A stretch of DNA of 57,757 bases from Lelliottia nimipressuralis (lineage in GTDB: Bacteria; Pseudomonadota; Gammaproteobacteria; Enterobacterales; Enterobacteriaceae). Location of the stretch: positions 1-57,757 of the forward strand of contig NZ_SOMG01000019.1 of assembly GCF_004402045.1 (NCBI RefSeq). Reading direction: 5' to 3'. Numbering within the stretch: position 1 is the stretch's first letter; the number at the start of each line of letters is the position of its first letter. Positions 1-8,768 of the stretch are shown one piece after another. The position numbers and the translations under genes were made by a program. The notes under the pieces were generated by a model, which saw nothing but the letters and a program-made list of their open reading frames with translations, was not told where the DNA came from and ran no database searches.

Positions 1-76
1 GGTGGCTACGACGGGATTCGAACCTGTGACCCCATCATTATGAGTGATGTGCTCTAACCAACTGAGCTACGTAGCC
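1..76 (-). tRNA. metT: Elongator tRNA-Met (CAT anticodon), 3' end cut by window edge
   Basis: Read on the minus strand, the sequence folds as a standard cloverleaf: acceptor GGCTACG/CGTAGCC, T-loop GGTTCGAATCC, anticodon CAT in the loop CTCATAA. The D-arm AGCTCAGTTGGTTAGAGC and the absence of initiator features mark it as elongator rather than initiator Met. Only the last A of the CCA end is missing. The position beside asnB matches metT, the first gene of the metT-leuW-glnUW-metU-glnVX operon of E. coli. The remaining genes of that operon would lie outside the window. Confidence 0.95.
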
Positions 77-114
77 ATCTTTTTTCGCGTTACCTTATCG
101 GCGTTGCGGGGCGC

Positions 115-143
115 ATTATGCGTATAGACCCTTGCAGCGTCAA
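115..143 (-). promoter_or_regulatory. tRNA operon promoter with GC-rich discriminator
   Basis: On the minus strand a -35 TTGACG (138-143) and a -10 CATAAT (115-120) are separated by exactly 17 bp. The -10 is followed by GCGCCCCG, a GC-rich discriminator typical of stringently controlled stable-RNA promoters. It reads toward the tRNA-Met gene 38 bp downstream. The promoter elements are seen directly; stringent control is inferred from the discriminator. Confidence 0.8.
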
Positions 144-259
144 TACCTTTTTCAACGAAAATAGCCGGAATGTGACTGTTTGGTTAGGTTGCGAACAGCG
201 TGGCCGAATATTCGGCAATTATTGGTTATTAATCGGTTTTAAGCGGTGAAATGTGAGGC

Positions 260-289
260 AAAAAAAATCAGGCCCCTGAGGGACCTGAT
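260..289 (-). terminator. Intrinsic terminator of asnB
   Basis: On the minus strand ATCAGGTCCC pairs with GGGGCCTGAT around a TCA loop (267-289) and is followed by a run of seven to eight T. It lies just after the asnB stop codon. Between it and the tRNA promoter (144-259) I see nothing else. Confidence 0.85.
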
Positions 290-303
290 CGCGATCTGAG
301 TGA

Positions 304-1968
304 TTATTTGTAGGCTGACTGGTGCACGCCTACCGCGCGTCCTGATGGGTCGTTCATGGATTTGAACGATTCATCCCATTCAATCGCTTTGGCAGAAGAG
401 CAGGCGACGGATGGGCCACCTGGTACGCACTCCGCAGCACTTGGAACCGGGAACAGCTCTTCAAAAATTTCACGGTACAGATAAGCCTCTTTCGAGCCTG
501 GCGTGTTATACGGGAAGCGGAAGCTTGCGGTTTCCAGCTGTTGGTCTGAAACCTGTTTCGCCGCGACCTCTTTCAGGGTGTCAATCCAGCTATACCCTAC
601 GCCATCAGAGAACTGCTCTTTCTGACGCCACGCAACGCTTGCCGGCAGGTAGGATTCAAAACATTCACGCAGGATATGTTTTTCCATTTTACCGTTGCCG
701 CACATTTTATCCTGCGGGTTGATGCGCATCGCCACGTCGAGGAATTTCTTATCCAGGAACGGCACGCGCGCTTCCACGCCCCAGGCGGACATCGCTTTGT
801 TGGCACGCGCGCAGTCGAACATATGCAGTGCCTGCAGTTTACGCACCGTCTCTTCGTGCAATTCTTTGGCGTTCGGCGCTTTGTGGAAGTACAGGTAGCC
901 GCCAAACACTTCGTCTGAGCCTTCGCCGGAGAGCACCATCTTGATGCCCATCGCTTTGATCTTACGCGACATCAGGTACATCGGCGTCGAGGCGCGGATT
1001 GTCGTTACGTCATAGGTTTCGATGTGATAGATCACATCGCGGATCGCATCCAGGCCTTCCTGCACGGTGAAGTGAATTTCATGGTGCACGGTCCCAAGGT
1101 GGTTTGCCACTTCCTGCGCGGCTTTCAGGTCAGGCGCCCCTTCCAGGCCAACGGCAAAGGAGTGCAGCTGTGGCCACCAGGCTTCCGAGCGCTCCTGATC
1201 TTCCACGCGGCGCGCGGCGAATTTCTTAGTGATCGCGGAGATCACGGAGGAGTCCAGACCGCCGGAGAGCAGCACGCCGTATGGCACGTCAGACATCAGG
1301 TGGCTTTTCACGGAATCTTCCAGTGCCTGACGCAGCTCGGTTTTGTCCGTGACGTTGTCTTTTACCGCGTCGTAGTCGAACCAGTCACGCTGATAATACT
1401 GGCGGATCTCGCCGTCTTTGCTCCACAGGTAGCTGCCCGCCGGGAACTCTTTAATGGTACGACAAACCGGCACCAGGGCTTTCATTTCAGACGCAACATA
1501 GAAGTTGCCGTGTTCATCGTGGCCCATGTACAGCGGGATAATACCGATATGGTCACGGCCAATCAGGTAAGCGTCTTTTTCGCTGTCGTACAGGGCGAAC
1601 GCGAACATGCCCTGCAGGTCGTCCAGGAACTCGGGGCCTTTCTCCTGATACAGCGCCAGGATGACTTCACAGTCAGAACCGGTCTGGAACGCATAGCGGT
1701 CGCCGTACTCGGCGCGCAGCGCCTGGTGGTTGTAGATCTCACCGTTGACAGCCAGCGCGTGCGTTTTTTTCTCGTTATACAGCGGCTGTGCGCCTGCGTT
1801 GACGTCAACAATAGACAGACGTTCGTGGGCCAGAATCGCTTTGTCGCTGGCGTAAACGCCGGACCAGTCCGGGCCGCGATGGCGCATCAGGCGGGACAGT
1901 TCGAGTGCCTTTTTACGCAGTTCGCCCGCGTCAGTTTTAATATCCAGTACGCCAAAAATTGAACACAT
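304..1968 (-). CDS. asnB: Asparagine synthetase B, glutamine-hydrolysing
   Basis: Makes asparagine from aspartate, ATP and glutamine in the cytoplasm. The chosen start gives 554 residues, the E. coli length, and begins MCSIFGV, so removal of Met exposes the N-terminal Cys nucleophile of the class II glutamine amidotransferase domain. That choice rejects an in-frame ATG 75 bp upstream, and a GGAGAAGG ribosome binding site lies just before the chosen ATG. Visible motifs are RHRGPD and GEIYNH in the glutaminase half (about residues 1-190) and the ATP pyrophosphatase P-loop LSGGLDSS near residue 235 in the synthetase half. It is transcribed alone, with its own terminator. The 210-bp upstream region holds no promoter I can place with confidence. 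Confidence 0.96.
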   Translation of the reverse strand: MCSIFGVLDIKTDAGELRKKALELSRLMRHRGPDWSGVYASDKAILAHERLSIVDVNAGAQPLYNEKKTHALAVNGEIYNHQALRAEYGDRYAFQTGSDCEVILALYQEKGPEFLDDLQGMFAFALYDSEKDAYLIGRDHIGIIPLYMGHDEHGNFYVASEMKALVPVCRTIKEFPAGSYLWSKDGEIRQYYQRDWFDYDAVKDNVTDKTELRQALEDSVKSHLMSDVPYGVLLSGGLDSSVISAITKKFAARRVEDQERSEAWWPQLHSFAVGLEGAPDLKAAQEVANHLGTVHHEIHFTVQEGLDAIRDVIYHIETYDVTTIRASTPMYLMSRKIKAMGIKMVLSGEGSDEVFGGYLYFHKAPNAKELHEETVRKLQALHMFDCARANKAMSAWGVEARVPFLDKKFLDVAMRINPQDKMCGNGKMEKHILRECFESYLPASVAWRQKEQFSDGVGYSWIDTLKEVAAKQVSDQQLETASFRFPYNTPGSKEAYLYREIFEELFPVPSAAECVPGGPSVACSSAKAIEWDESFKSMNDPSGRAVGVHQSAYK

Positions 1969-2184
1969 AACCTTCTCCGTTAACCCTGTTGCTTTGTAAT
2001 GTTGCTTGCTTATGAAAATGCCGCAAAGGGGCAGGGGGCGCAAGCGTTTTACGGGTGAAAACGGAAATAGTGCAATGGTGGTTGCCGATCAGTGAAAAAC
2101 ACGTATGTCATAAGCGCATTCATTGATGATTATGCAATGAAAGTGCTTTTTTGTTAGATAGGATTGTATTCTGCAAGTGTGAAA

Positions 2185-2212
2185 ATAAAAAAACCACGCC
2201 TGAGGCGTGGTT
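2185..2212 (-). terminator. Intrinsic terminator of the nagBACD operon
   Basis: On the minus strand AACCACGCC and GGCGTGGTT form a perfect 9-bp stem with a TCA loop (2192-2212), followed by seven T. It starts 5 bp after the nagD stop codon and so closes the nag operon. Confidence 0.9.
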
Positions 2213-2217
2213 CGGTA

Positions 2218-2970
2218 TCAGATGATGTCAATTTCATCGACGGAGGGGTAGATCCAGCTTGGCCGGAACGGCATTGAGTCAATGTCATCAAGCTGAGAGA
2301 CGCCGGAGAGCACCAGAATCGTTTCCAGACCCGCCTGGAAACCGGCCAGAATATCAGTGCGCAGATTGTCGCCGACAATAACGGTTTCTTCAGAGTGGGC
2401 CTGCATCTTGTTGAGTGCGGCACGGATGATCCACGGGCTTGGCTTGCCGACATAGAATGGCTTGCGCCCGGAGATCTTCTCAATACCGGCGCACAGAGCA
2501 CCACAGGCGGGATAAAAACCACGGCCATGAGTATCCGGATTGGTGGCAATAAAGCGCGCGCCGTTAGCCACAAAGAAGGATGCCTTATGCATCATCTCCC
2601 AGTTATAGGAGCGCGTTTCACCCACAATCACAAAGTCCGGGTTGACATCGGTAATGGTAAAACCCGCTTTATACAGCTCGTGGATCAGCGCACCTTCACC
2701 GACCACGTAGGCTTTTTTTCCTTCCTGACGTTTCAGAAAATCCGCCGTGGCCATCGCCGAGGTATAAAACACGCTGTCCGGGACGTCGACGCCCGCCGTC
2801 GCAAAACGGTTTGCCAGATCCTGACCGGTCTGAGAAGGGTAGTTCGTGAGAAGAACCAGAGGCATTCCTTTGTCGATGATGCGGTGAAGAAACTCCGCAG
2901 CACCCGGCACGGCAACGTTGTCGTGCATCAGCACGCCGTCGATATCACAAATTACATTCTTAATGGTCAT
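2218..2970 (-). CDS. nagD: HAD-family nucleotide phosphatase NagD
   Basis: A 250-residue HAD-superfamily phosphatase, the E. coli NagD length. The N-terminal motif ICDIDGVL carries the DxD nucleophile/acid pair (D9, D11), LLTNYP supplies motif II, and GDNLRTDI near residue 200 is the C-terminal Mg-binding motif. NagD is known to dephosphorylate UMP and other nucleoside monophosphates and may salvage UMP from amino-sugar recycling. It is the last gene of nagBACD, 45 bp after nagC, and is followed at once by the operon terminator. Confidence 0.94.
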   Translation of the reverse strand: MTIKNVICDIDGVLMHDNVAVPGAAEFLHRIIDKGMPLVLLTNYPSQTGQDLANRFATAGVDVPDSVFYTSAMATADFLKRQEGKKAYVVGEGALIHELYKAGFTITDVNPDFVIVGETRSYNWEMMHKASFFVANGARFIATNPDTHGRGFYPACGALCAGIEKISGRKPFYVGKPSPWIIRAALNKMQAHSEETVIVGDNLRTDILAGFQAGLETILVLSGVSQLDDIDSMPFRPSWIYPSVDEIDII

Positions 2971-3015
2971 GGACAGTCCGACATCAAAAAAAGAAGGCGT
3001 TACTATAAGGTTCGA

Positions 3016-4236
3016 TCAACTTTCCAGCAAATGCTGCAGCAGAATTCCGTTGAGCATGGCGCGTTTGACCAGCGCGAACGCGCCAATCGCCGAGCGATGG
3101 TCAAGTTTTGAACGAACCACCGGGAGGTTCTGACGGAATGCTTTCAGCGCCTGGGTGTTAATACAACCTTCAATGGCGGGGAGCAGTACCTTTTCCGCCT
3201 CCACAATTTCGCCTGCGATCACCACTTTTTGTGGGTTAAACAGGTTAATGGCAATGGCGATGGTTTTCCCCAGATGGCGTCCCACCTGCTCGATCACTTC
3301 ACAGGCCAGCGCGTCGCCTTTATTGGCGGCTTTGCAGATGGTGCCTATCTTGCAATCATCCAGCGTGACGCGGCTTTGATAACCCTGTTCAAGGAGATGG
3401 CGAACGCGCTGCTCAATGGCCGTGTTGGCGGCAATGGTTTCAAGGCAACCGAAGTTTCCGCAGTGGCAGCGTTCCCCAAGAGGTTCAACCTGAATGTGGC
3501 CGATCTCACCGACGTTGCCGTTGCGGCCAATAAAAATTCGGCCGTTAGAGATAATGCCGGCGCCCGTACCGCGGTGAACGCGCACCAGAATAGAGTCTTC
3601 GCAGTCCTGGCTCGCACCAAAATAGTGCTCTGCCAGCGCCAGAGAGCGAATGTCATGGCCCACAAAGCAGGTCACTTTGAAACGTTTTTCCAGCGCGTCG
3701 ACCAGCCCCCAGTTTTCAACCTGAATGTGCGGCATATAGCGGATCACGCCGCTTTCCGGGTCGACCAGGCCGGGTAGAATCACGGAGATGGCGATGAGTT
3801 CACGGATTTTGCGCTGACAGCTTTCAATAAACTGCGCGATGGTATTCAGCAGCGCATGCTCCAGCGTCTCCTGGGTGCGCTCCGGAAGGGGATAGTGTTC
3901 TTCCGCAATGGCTTTGCTGCTCAAATCGTAGAGCGTGAGCGTGGTGTCATGACGACCCAGCCGGACGCCAATGGCCTGAAAATTGCGGGTTTCGGTGATA
4001 ATGGAGATCGCGCGGCGACCCCCGGTGGAGGCCTGCTGATCGACTTCTTTGATCAGACCGCGCTCAATGAGCTGGCGGGTAATTTTTGTCACGCTGGCGG
4101 GAGCAAGCTGGCTTTGTTCGGCTATCTGAATACGTGAGATTGGACCGTGTTGGTCAATCAGGCGATATACCGCCGCACTGTTAAGTTGTTTAACGAGATC
4201 GACATTACCAATTTGAGCTTGTCCGCCAGGTGTCAT
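3016..4236 (-). CDS. nagC: N-acetylglucosamine repressor NagC (ROK family)
   Basis: Transcription factor that represses nag and chitin-use genes and is released by GlcNAc-6-phosphate. It has 406 residues, as in E. coli. A winged helix-turn-helix spans about residues 10-80 (SRIQIAEQSQLAPASVTKIT). A ROK sugar-kinase-like domain follows, with the zinc-binding signature GHIQVEPLGERCHCGNFGCL near residues 245-265. It begins 8 bp after the nagA stop codon, so it is probably translationally coupled. Its likely targets in this window are the nagB/nagE control region and perhaps chiP. Confidence 0.96.
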   Translation of the reverse strand: MTPGGQAQIGNVDLVKQLNSAAVYRLIDQHGPISRIQIAEQSQLAPASVTKITRQLIERGLIKEVDQQASTGGRRAISIITETRNFQAIGVRLGRHDTTLTLYDLSSKAIAEEHYPLPERTQETLEHALLNTIAQFIESCQRKIRELIAISVILPGLVDPESGVIRYMPHIQVENWGLVDALEKRFKVTCFVGHDIRSLALAEHYFGASQDCEDSILVRVHRGTGAGIISNGRIFIGRNGNVGEIGHIQVEPLGERCHCGNFGCLETIAANTAIEQRVRHLLEQGYQSRVTLDDCKIGTICKAANKGDALACEVIEQVGRHLGKTIAIAINLFNPQKVVIAGEIVEAEKVLLPAIEGCINTQALKAFRQNLPVVRSKLDHRSAIGAFALVKRAMLNGILLQHLLES

Positions 4237-4244
4237 ACTTTTAC

Positions 4245-5393
4245 TTACTCAGTGACGACCTCGTTACCATTAACGATGGTCTTAATAATTTTATAATCGT
4301 GTGTGAATGCCGTCAGGTTTGCAACCATACCTGGTGCAATTCCGCCGAGCTGTTTATCCACGCCCATTGCGCGAGCCGGATAAAGGGTGGCCATCCGCAG
4401 GACTTCATCAAGCGCAATCCCACAATGTTCAACCAGGTTCCGCACCCCTTCGATCATGGTCAAAGAGGAACCACTCAGCGTACCGTTTTCATCCACACAC
4501 AGTCCATTGCGGTAGTATATTGTTTTACCGGCAAAAATGAACTGCTCAATATTTGCACCTGCCGGGGCGGTAGCATCCGTCACCAGACAGAGCTTGTCAC
4601 CTTTCAGCCGCTTGGCATTACGAATGTTGGTGTAATCGACGTGTAAACCGTCCGCAATAATACCGCAGTAAACGTCTGGCTCATCCAGAATCGCACCGAC
4701 CAGACCCGGTTCACGCCCCGTGATGTACGGCATGGCGTTGTAAAGGTGCGTTGCGAAGGTAATGCCCGCACGGAAACCGGCTTTTGCCTCTTTCAGCGTT
4801 GCGTTTGAGTGACCTGCTGAAACGATAATCCCGGCGGCAGCCAGTTTGCTGATGACCTCCGTGCCCGTCATTTCAGGCGCCAGCGTCACTTTGGTGATGA
4901 CATCGGCGTTCGCGCACATGTAGTCAACCAGTTCCGCATCCGGTTTACGCACGTAATTAGGGTTATGTGTCCCTTTCTTGACCATATTCAGCCATGGCCC
5001 TTCAAGGTGCAGGCCCAGCGCCTGATTCGGGTATTTGGCCAGGTATTCACGCATCACGCGGATACCCTGTTTCATGAGATCATCACTGCTGGTAATGAGC
5101 GTTGGCAGATAGCTGGTGCAGCCTGATTTCTCGTTGGCTTTCTGCATGATCTCCAGCGTTTCGACCGTTACCGCATCGGCGGAGTCATTAAATTGCACAC
5201 CGCCGCAGCCGTTCAGCTGTACGTCGATGAAACCGGGGGAGATTACTGCTCCATTGAGTGAGCGCTGTTCAATCTCCGGCGGCAGCTCTGCCAGCGGGCA
5301 AACACGTTCAATCAGGCCATTGGCGATAACAATCGCATGGTCATCCAGAATATCATGGCCGGTATAAATCCGACCGTGGGTTAAAGCGTACAT
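4245..5393 (-). CDS. nagA: N-acetylglucosamine-6-phosphate deacetylase
   Basis: Removes acetate from GlcNAc-6-P to give glucosamine-6-P, the step that destroys the NagC inducer. It has 382 residues, identical in length to E. coli NagA. Amidohydrolase TIM-barrel motifs are visible: LHLEGPW (metal-binding Glu near 131), SAGHSNA and ATHLYNAM (metal-binding His near 195 and 216), and LVTDATAP (catalytic Asp near 273). It sits between nagB (55 bp upstream, across a hairpin) and nagC. Confidence 0.97.
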   Translation of the reverse strand: MYALTHGRIYTGHDILDDHAIVIANGLIERVCPLAELPPEIEQRSLNGAVISPGFIDVQLNGCGGVQFNDSADAVTVETLEIMQKANEKSGCTSYLPTLITSSDDLMKQGIRVMREYLAKYPNQALGLHLEGPWLNMVKKGTHNPNYVRKPDAELVDYMCANADVITKVTLAPEMTGTEVISKLAAAGIIVSAGHSNATLKEAKAGFRAGITFATHLYNAMPYITGREPGLVGAILDEPDVYCGIIADGLHVDYTNIRNAKRLKGDKLCLVTDATAPAGANIEQFIFAGKTIYYRNGLCVDENGTLSGSSLTMIEGVRNLVEHCGIALDEVLRMATLYPARAMGVDKQLGGIAPGMVANLTAFTHDYKIIKTIVNGNEVVTE

Positions 5394-5407
5394 AACGACC
5401 CCCGGTT

Positions 5408-5440
5408 AAAAAAAGCGGCCGCCTCTTGATGAAGAGGCGG
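5408..5440 (-). terminator. Terminator-like hairpin between nagB and nagA
   Basis: On the minus strand CCGCCTCTT and AAGAGGCGG form a perfect 9-bp stem around a CATC tetraloop (5419-5440), then CCGC and a run of seven T (5408-5414). The 4-nt gap before the T run makes a weak or partial terminator more likely than a full one. It could lower nagACD transcription relative to nagB, or act as a 3' stabiliser of nagB mRNA. The GC spacer also forms the palindrome GCGGCCGC. Confidence 0.6.
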
Positions 5441-5448
5441 TTATTCAA

Positions 5449-6249
5449 TTACAGACCTTTGATGTTCTCAGCTTCTAACTCATTGAAGTATTTCAGCGTT
5501 TTTACTTTCAACTCCATCGTGGACGGCTCGTCACAGACGATGACCGACTTAGGATGCAGCTGCAGGCAGCTGATGGTCCACATATGGTTCACGTTGCCTT
5601 CAACGGCAGCCTGCAGCGCCTGCGCTTTCACGCCGCCCAGGACCAGAATCATCACTTCTTCGGCATCCAGCAGGGTGCCCACGCCTACGGTCAGGGCGTA
5701 TTTTGGAACCTGGTTAACGTCACCGTCAAAGAAACGGGAGTTTGCCACGCGCGTGTCATGGGTCAGCGTTTTAATACGCGTACGGGAAGCCAAAGATGAC
5801 GCCGGTTCGTTAAACGCGATATGACCGTCATTGCCTACGCCACCCATGAACAGGTGGATTTTACCGTAGGAACGGATTTTTTCTTCATACTGACGGCATT
5901 CTGCGTCAATATCCGGCGCGTTTCCATTCAGCAGGTTAATATTTTCAGATGGAATATCAACGTGATCAAAGAAATTGCGGTGCATAAAGCTATGGTAGCT
6001 TTCCGGATGGTCTTTCGGTAAGCCGACGTATTCGTCCATATTGAAGGTCACAACATGTTTGAAGCTAACCTGGCCTGCTTTGTGCATCTCCACCAGTGCT
6101 TTATACGCGGTCAGCGGTGTGCCACCCGTTGGAAGGCCAAGTACAAAAGGACGATCGGCGGTCGGTTTAAACGCGTTAATGCGGTTAACGATATGGCGAG
6201 CGGCCCATTTACCGACTTGTTCAGCAGTTGCCAGGGGAATCAGTCTCAT
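5449..6249 (-). CDS. nagB: Glucosamine-6-phosphate deaminase
   Basis: Converts glucosamine-6-P to fructose-6-P and ammonia, joining amino-sugar breakdown to glycolysis. It has 266 residues, matching the allosteric hexameric E. coli enzyme. Family motifs are [12 protein letters not shown] (catalytic Asp72) and [11 protein letters not shown] (Asp141, His143, Glu148). A GAGGTGA ribosome binding site precedes the ATG. It is the first gene of nagBACD and reads away from nagE, with which it shares the operator region at 6250-6577. Confidence 0.97.
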   Translation of the reverse strand: MRLIPLATAEQVGKWAARHIVNRINAFKPTADRPFVLGLPTGGTPLTAYKALVEMHKAGQVSFKHVVTFNMDEYVGLPKDHPESYHSFMHRNFFDHVDIPSENINLLNGNAPDIDAECRQYEEKIRSYGKIHLFMGGVGNDGHIAFNEPASSLASRTRIKTLTHDTRVANSRFFDGDVNQVPKYALTVGVGTLLDAEEVMILVLGGVKAQALQAAVEGNVNHMWTISCLQLHPKSVIVCDEPSTMELKVKTLKYFNELEAENIKGL

Positions 6250-6348
6250 TGTTCACCTCAAGAGTTAAAGTAGAAGAGTGGGCGGATGGCTATCGGAACC
6301 TGAAACTTAAGCGTAACCTGGAACCTTTCAGGCCGGATCAATCCGTCT

Positions 6349-6371
6349 TGATTTTTCGAATGATAAAATAA
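6349..6371. promoter_or_regulatory. NagC-type operator, nagB-proximal
   Basis: An AT-rich imperfect dyad, ATTTTTCGAATGATAAAAT (6351-6369), with seven of nine paired positions symmetrical and a central CG step. It lies 102 bp upstream of nagB. Form and position match the nagB-side NagC operator described for E. coli. The dyad is seen; NagC binding is inferred. Confidence 0.65.
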
Positions 6372-6413
6372 GTTTTCGTTGTTAGCCAGTGAAAGGGAGG
6401 GTAATAAACGATA

Positions 6414-6435
6414 TTTGGTGACAAAAATCACAAAA
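6414..6435. promoter_or_regulatory. CRP-cAMP binding site between nagB and nagE
   Basis: The core GGTGA-N6-TCACA (6417-6432) matches nine of ten conserved positions of the CRP consensus TGTGA-N6-TCACA. It lies between the two NagC-type operators. In E. coli CRP activates both nagB and nagE from such a site and helps NagC form a repression loop. Confidence 0.75.
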
Positions 6436-6444
6436 AGTACGCTT

Positions 6445-6465
6445 TTAATTTGCGATACGAATTAA
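6445..6465. promoter_or_regulatory. NagC-type operator, nagE-proximal
   Basis: A 21-bp dyad with arms TTAATT/AATTAA and an internal GCGATACG centre. Its centre (6455) is 95 bp from the centre of the other dyad (6360), about nine helical turns. That phase suits a repression loop. Downstream to 6577 lies an AT-rich stretch with TATATA at 6504-6509, a possible nagE -10, but I cannot assign its -35. Confidence 0.65.
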
Positions 6466-6577
6466 TTTTTCACACACTCACAATGCCAGTGAATCATCAA
6501 CTGTATATATAGTTCGTGACACAATAAAAAACAGAGCTGAGAACATGCCTTAAACGGGGTCTCATAGGGGGAAGAAA

Positions 6578-8599
6578 GTGAGTATTCTAGGTTATTTACA
6601 AAAGGTTGGTCGCGCACTTATGGTGCCGGTCGCCACGCTGCCTGCCGCAGCCATCCTGATGGGTGTCGGCTACTGGATCGACCCCAACGGCTGGGGTAAC
6701 ACCAGCGCGCTGGCGGCGTTCTTTATCAAGTCCGGCTCCGCCATTATCGACAACATGTCCGTGTTGTTTGCGATTGGTGTGGCTTACGGTATGTCCAAAG
6801 ACAAAGACGGTGCCGCTGCGCTGACCGGTTTTGTCGGTTTCCTCGTGTTAACCACTCTCTGCTCACCTGCAGCGGTGGCCATGATCCAAAAAATCCCGGC
6901 GGACCAGGTTCCGGCGGCATTCAGTAAAATCAGCAACCAGTTTGTCGGTATCCTCGTCGGTATTATCTCTGCGGAACTGTACAACCGCTTCAGCAGCGTT
7001 GAGCTGCCAAAAGCGCTGTCGTTCTTCAGCGGCCGTCGTCTGGTGCCTATCCTGACGTCCTTCGTGATGATCGTTGTTGCGTTCATCATGATGTACGTCT
7101 GGCCGATGATCTTCGACGGTCTGGTTAACTTCGGTGAGCATATTCAGAAGCTGGGCTCCGTCGGTGCGGGCGTGTACGCGTTCTTCAACCGTCTGCTGAT
7201 CCCGGTTGGTCTGCACCACGCGCTGAACTCCGTGTTCTGGTTCGACGTTGCGGGTATTAACGATATTCCTAACTTCCTGGGTGGCGCACAGTCCATCGAA
7301 GCAGGTAAAGCGGTTGTCGGTATTACCGGTCGTTACCAGGCAGGCTTCTTCCCAATCATGATGTTTGGTCTTCCGGGTGCTGCGCTGGCTATCTACCACT
7401 GCGCGCGTCCAGAGAACAAAGCGAAAGTGCTGGGTATTATGATGGCGGGCGCGTTTGCGGCCTTCTTCACCGGTATCACCGAGCCGCTGGAATTCTCCTT
7501 CATGTTCGTGGCACCTGTGCTGTATGTGATCCACGCTGTGCTGACCGGTATCTCCGTATTTATCGCGGCAAGCATGCACTGGATTGCGGGCTTTGGCTTC
7601 AGTGCGGGTCTGGTGGATATGGTGCTTTCTTCCCGTAACCCGCTGGCAACCCACTGGTGGATGCTGATCCCACAAGGTCTGGTGTTCTTCGCGATCTACT
7701 ACATGGTGTTCCGTTTCACTATCACCAAATTCAACCTGATGACCCCGGGTCGTGAACTGGCCGTGGCCGGTAGCGAAGCAGATGGTCAGGATGTGAACGT
7801 GAGCGGTGCTCAGGATCAGGACGTATCAGGTCTGGCGCGTCAGTACATTGCCGCTGTCGGTGGTTCTGACAACCTGACCGGCATTGATGCCTGTATCACC
7901 CGTCTGCGTCTGAACGTAAAAGATTCTTCTCTGGTGAACGAGGCGCTGGCAAAACGCCTGGGTGCGTCCGGTGTTATCCGCCTGAACAAAACCAGCGTGC
8001 AGATTATCGTCGGCTTCGTTGCTGAGAAAATTGCCAACGCAATGAAAACGACCGGCCCGGTCGCAGCCGCTGAAGCAAGCGCTGCTCCCGCTGCCGCCCC
8101 TGCAGCTGCGAAACCGCAGGCAGTACCTAACGCAAAAACAGTTGCCGCGCTGGTTTCACCCGTTACCGGTGAGGTCGTTGCGATTGAGCAAGTGCCTGAT
8201 GAAGCGTTCGCCAGCAAAGCTGTAGGCGACGGTGTGGCGGTGAAACCAACGGATAAAACCGTTGTGTCTCCTGCTGCAGGTACCATCGTGAAAATCTTCA
8301 ACACCAACCATGCGTTCTGCCTCGAAACCGAAAATGGCGCGGAGATCGTTGTCCACATGGGTATCGATACCGTTGCGCTGAATGGTCAGGGCTTTACTCG
8401 TCTGGTGGAAGAGGGCGCTGAAGTGGTGGCCGGTCAGCCGATTCTGGAAATGGATCTGGACTTCCTGAACGCCAACGCGCGCTCCATGATAAGCCCGGTT
8501 GTTTGCAGCAACATCGATGACTTCAGTGGCCTGGTCATTCAGGCGAAAGGTCAGGTTGTTGCGGGTCAAACGCCGCTGTATGAGATTAAAGGCAAGTAA
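6578..8599 (+). CDS. nagE: PTS N-acetylglucosamine transporter, EIICBA
   Basis: Imports and phosphorylates GlcNAc at the inner membrane. It has 673 residues and starts at GTG after AGGGGG. Domain order is IIC (about 1-375, multiple membrane segments, conserved GITEPLEF), IIB (about 410-485, phospho-Cys439 in DACITRLRL), an Ala/Pro-rich linker (about 498-520), then IIA (about 525-673, with His578 and His593). The IIA and IIB parts are close to E. coli NagE (648 residues). The IIC part is not: it begins MSILGYLQKVGRALMVPVAT and has a longer N-terminus and an extra loop. As I recall, this matches the NagE type of Serratia and Yersinia. It is divergent from nagBACD. Confidence 0.93.
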   Translation: MSILGYLQKVGRALMVPVATLPAAAILMGVGYWIDPNGWGNTSALAAFFIKSGSAIIDNMSVLFAIGVAYGMSKDKDGAAALTGFVGFLVLTTLCSPAAVAMIQKIPADQVPAAFSKISNQFVGILVGIISAELYNRFSSVELPKALSFFSGRRLVPILTSFVMIVVAFIMMYVWPMIFDGLVNFGEHIQKLGSVGAGVYAFFNRLLIPVGLHHALNSVFWFDVAGINDIPNFLGGAQSIEAGKAVVGITGRYQAGFFPIMMFGLPGAALAIYHCARPENKAKVLGIMMAGAFAAFFTGITEPLEFSFMFVAPVLYVIHAVLTGISVFIAASMHWIAGFGFSAGLVDMVLSSRNPLATHWWMLIPQGLVFFAIYYMVFRFTITKFNLMTPGRELAVAGSEADGQDVNVSGAQDQDVSGLARQYIAAVGGSDNLTGIDACITRLRLNVKDSSLVNEALAKRLGASGVIRLNKTSVQIIVGFVAEKIANAMKTTGPVAAAEASAAPAAAPAAAKPQAVPNAKTVAALVSPVTGEVVAIEQVPDEAFASKAVGDGVAVKPTDKTVVSPAAGTIVKIFNTNHAFCLETENGAEIVVHMGIDTVALNGQGFTRLVEEGAEVVAGQPILEMDLDFLNANARSMISPVVCSNIDDFSGLVIQAKGQVVAGQTPLYEIKGK

Positions 8600-8624
8600 T
8601 CGCTCCTGAGTAGAGTCATGCCTT

Positions 8625-8658
8625 AAGCGGCGGGGGATATCCTCCGCCGCTTTTTTTT
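8625..8658 (+). terminator. Intrinsic terminator of nagE
   Basis: AAGCGGCGG pairs with CCGCCGCTT around an inner palindrome GGATATCC (8625-8652), followed by a run of eight T. It lies 25 bp after the nagE stop codon. Confidence 0.9.
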
Positions 8659-8701
8659 GCAGCAAACGCCCCCATTATTTTCTTCAGAGCCGTTTTAAGG
8701 G

Positions 8702-8730
8702 TTGTCACTACGTCCGGCTTATAAGATCAT
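8702..8730 (+). promoter_or_regulatory. Candidate glnS promoter
   Basis: TTGTCA (8702-8707) matches the -35 at five of six positions. GATCAT (8725-8730), 17 bp downstream, matches the -10 at four of six. It lies 38 bp before the glnS start. A TATAAG at 8720-8725 is an alternative -10 but lacks a spaced -35. Confidence 0.4.
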
Positions 8731-8768
8731 ATGCCGTTATACGTTGTTTACGCTTTGAGGAATCCACG

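Noticed and set aside
304..2043. Longer asnB start 25 codons upstream
   Set aside because: The catalytic N-terminal Cys must follow the initiator Met; GGAGAAGG fits the start at 1968.
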